A program made the position numbers and the translations under genes. This document shows, piece after piece, positions 54,601 through 57,600 of a stretch of 64,000 bases of DNA (the first letter of the stretch is position 1; every line of letters begins with the position of its first letter). Source of the DNA: Acanthosepion esculentum (lineage: Eukaryota > Mollusca > Cephalopoda > Sepiida > Sepiidae); the NCBI GenBank assembly GCA_964036315.1, contig OZ038498.1, positions 10,893,468-10,957,467 on the forward strand, in the 5' to 3' direction. The notes beneath the pieces are model-generated. The model saw only the letters and a program-made list of their open reading frames with translations. It ran no database searches and was not told the origin of the DNA.

Positions 54601-57600
54601 TCTTTTCAACCCAGGCCTTGGGCCGCAACCTCGCGCTGAGGCGAGGAAAAACTTTCTCTTTTCCACTTAGGCCAATATGTGACATCTCACAGATACAGCG
54701 TTTCACATATTCTGGGAACACGCTAAGGACAATACGCATACATACGGACACTCAACACACAACTTCTCCATACAAAACACTCTGTAACCTTCCATGTCTT
54801 CATGTCATTGTAATTTGTTATTAATATATATTTGTTGCATACATGTATATCGGTCTTTTTCGTTTCTTTATCTTTTTTGGACTCCATTAAAGTCCAACAT
54901 TCCTATGTAGCTGGACCGGCCAGCAGGAAATCTTAACCCAGAGATATCTCATCACATTTTCACCCCGCACGGTCCTCTACACTGGTATACATGGTAACAG
55001 GCAAAGAAACAGAAATATGGTATTGTATACATGCAGAAAAGTAAATTCCAATACTTGTATATCAACAAAAACACGCATAAAGCAAGCAGCAATATATCAG
55101 TCAAAGCAAGTATTTTTGTAAAATCTGGTATTTCTACAAAATAAGCAGCAAAATAGTGTGCAATTCTATAAATTTCTTTTTCCTGGGTGAATTTTTCAGG
55201 GATATTTTTAGTGATTTCATATTTGTTCACTTCCATAAGCCCTAGTTTCAGAACTAAGCTCTATGCGTGCACTGATTCCTGTTAAACCCCCACTTTTTCC
55301 GCAGTCTTCATGTCCCTCTCATACATACTGTATTCAACACAGGGTAATTTTTTGGTGCATTTTTTTTTTTTTTTTAAATACACATCCAATAGGCCAGAAA
55401 ATACGGTAATTGTCTCAGCCATAAAGCAAGATCAAAGAAGAAAAAATAACTAAAAATGAGAAAATAACTGGATATATCTTTTTTTTAGATCCCGAGGACC
55501 AAAACGAAATGAAAAATTTTTAATAGTCAACCAAGAAACGAAAAGGTTATTTAACAGAAAAGGAAAAGTTCAAAGATTATAATTATACATTCAACAAGAA
55601 ATCAGTTTGAAATTATTTATATTTGCAAGTGAAATCAAACATTTTATTGTGAAAAGAAACGGATAATTCTTCACAGTTTGGCTAATCACTGAATCAGTAA
55701 TCACTCTTTTTGATTCTAAATCTAAACAATTTCCAAATTAATGAGTCATTTCTTTAAATTGAATAATACAGCCACAACTAAATTAATGACTTACTAGCTT
55801 AATCATTCCTTCCCAAACTCATGACCAACTTTAAAATTTCATAATTAAAAAAAAAAAAATATCCAACTAATTCGTATTGTTCATTGTATGAAAACTTTGA
55901 CTGTAATTGTTTTCTCTCTCTGCAAAATAAATCAAAATTTACTTCTATTGACAGTATGCAAGTTGAAGCATAGAATATTTAACTGATTTTCAAAGTTTTT
56001 TTTATTGAACTTAATGTTCAGTAGACTATTATACTGCATAAACATCTAGAAATATTATAAATTATTTCAAAGTGACATTAATGCTATCTGAAGCTAGTTG
56101 GCACAAAGCTATTATATTGGTAGTGTGCCTGAAAAAGCAGTAAAGTACAACTTCTCATTTAGTGACCAAGTTGTCGGATTGGAACCTCTGGTTGTTAAAA
56201 GAAGACTGGCTGGACTGATACTAGCTGAGCACTTATAAAAAATAAAAACTTGCCAGAAGGGGTTTCCTTTTTTTATATGAGCTTTAAAAAGGTAATAAAC
56301 CTTGGTGTATATTAAAGAGAAATTTTCAACAATGTGAAACACAGAATCAATTATCATAGCATTAAGAGATTTGAAAACTTCCTTCAATCGATGAAGCTAT
56401 GATCAATCGTTGGAAATCCTAATGGAAAAGACAGAGTTAGCAACAATCAATTGAAGCTATGATCAATCGTTGGAAATCCTAATGGAAAAGACAGAGTTAG
56501 CAACAATCAATTGGAGCTATGATCAATCGTTGGAAATCCTAATGGAAAAGACAGAGTTAGCAACAATCAATTGAAGCTATGATCAATCGTTGGAAATCCT
56601 AATGGAAAAGACAGAGTTAGCAACAATCAATGGGAGCTATGATCAATCGTTGGAAATCCTAATGGAAAAGACAGAGTTAGCAACAATCAATTGAAGCTAT
56701 GATCAATCGTTGGAAATCCTAATGGAAAAGACAGAGTTAGCAACAATCAATTGAAGCTATGATCAATCGTTGGAAATCCTAATGGAAAAGACAGAGTTAG
56801 CAACAATCAATTGGAGCTATGATCAATCGTTGGAAATCCTAATGGAAAAGACAGAGTTAGCAACAATCAATTGAAGCTATGATCAATCGTTGGAAATCCT
56901 AATGGAAAAGACAGAGTTAGCAACAATCAATTGAAGCTATGATCAATCGTTGGAAATCCTAATGGAAAAGACAGAGTTAGCAACAATCAATTGGAGCTAT
57001 GATCAATCGTTGGAAATCCTAATGGAAAAGACAGAGTTAGCAACAATCAATTGAAGCTATGATCAATCGTTGGAAATCCTAATGGAAAAGACAGAGTTAG
57101 CAACAATCAATTGAAGCTATGATCAATCGTTGGAAATCCTAATGGAAAAGACAGAGTTAGCAACAATCAATTGGAGCTATGATCAATCGTTGGAAATCCT
57201 AATGGAAAAGACAGAGTTAGCAACAATCAGTTGAAGCTATGACCAAACGTTGGAAATCCTAATGGAAAAGACAGAGTTAGCAACAATCAAGTTTTTGAGC
57301 ATGCAAATCAAATCAATATTCAAGTTATCATCATACATCACTAACTTCAATGGATAGGAATTTGACATTCAATTATGAAACATTTGCATGTGACTGACCA
57401 ACCATGGAAGGAATCTGTTGTCAGGAAATTAAGAAAACCAAGATCAAATGAGCATTGGATGCAGATGCCAAACAAGAAACATGCAAAGTAGCAACAGGAA
57501 TGGTTCATCACCCTGAACATCATTTGGGAATTTCTATTCATTGTGTGTGGAAGAACATGTTTTTCTCTCTCACAGACAGACACAGAAAAAAAATTCTGGA

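Noticed and set aside
56393..57290. CRISPR array
   Set aside because: Contiguous 60-bp tandem units without unique spacers, in an animal intron.
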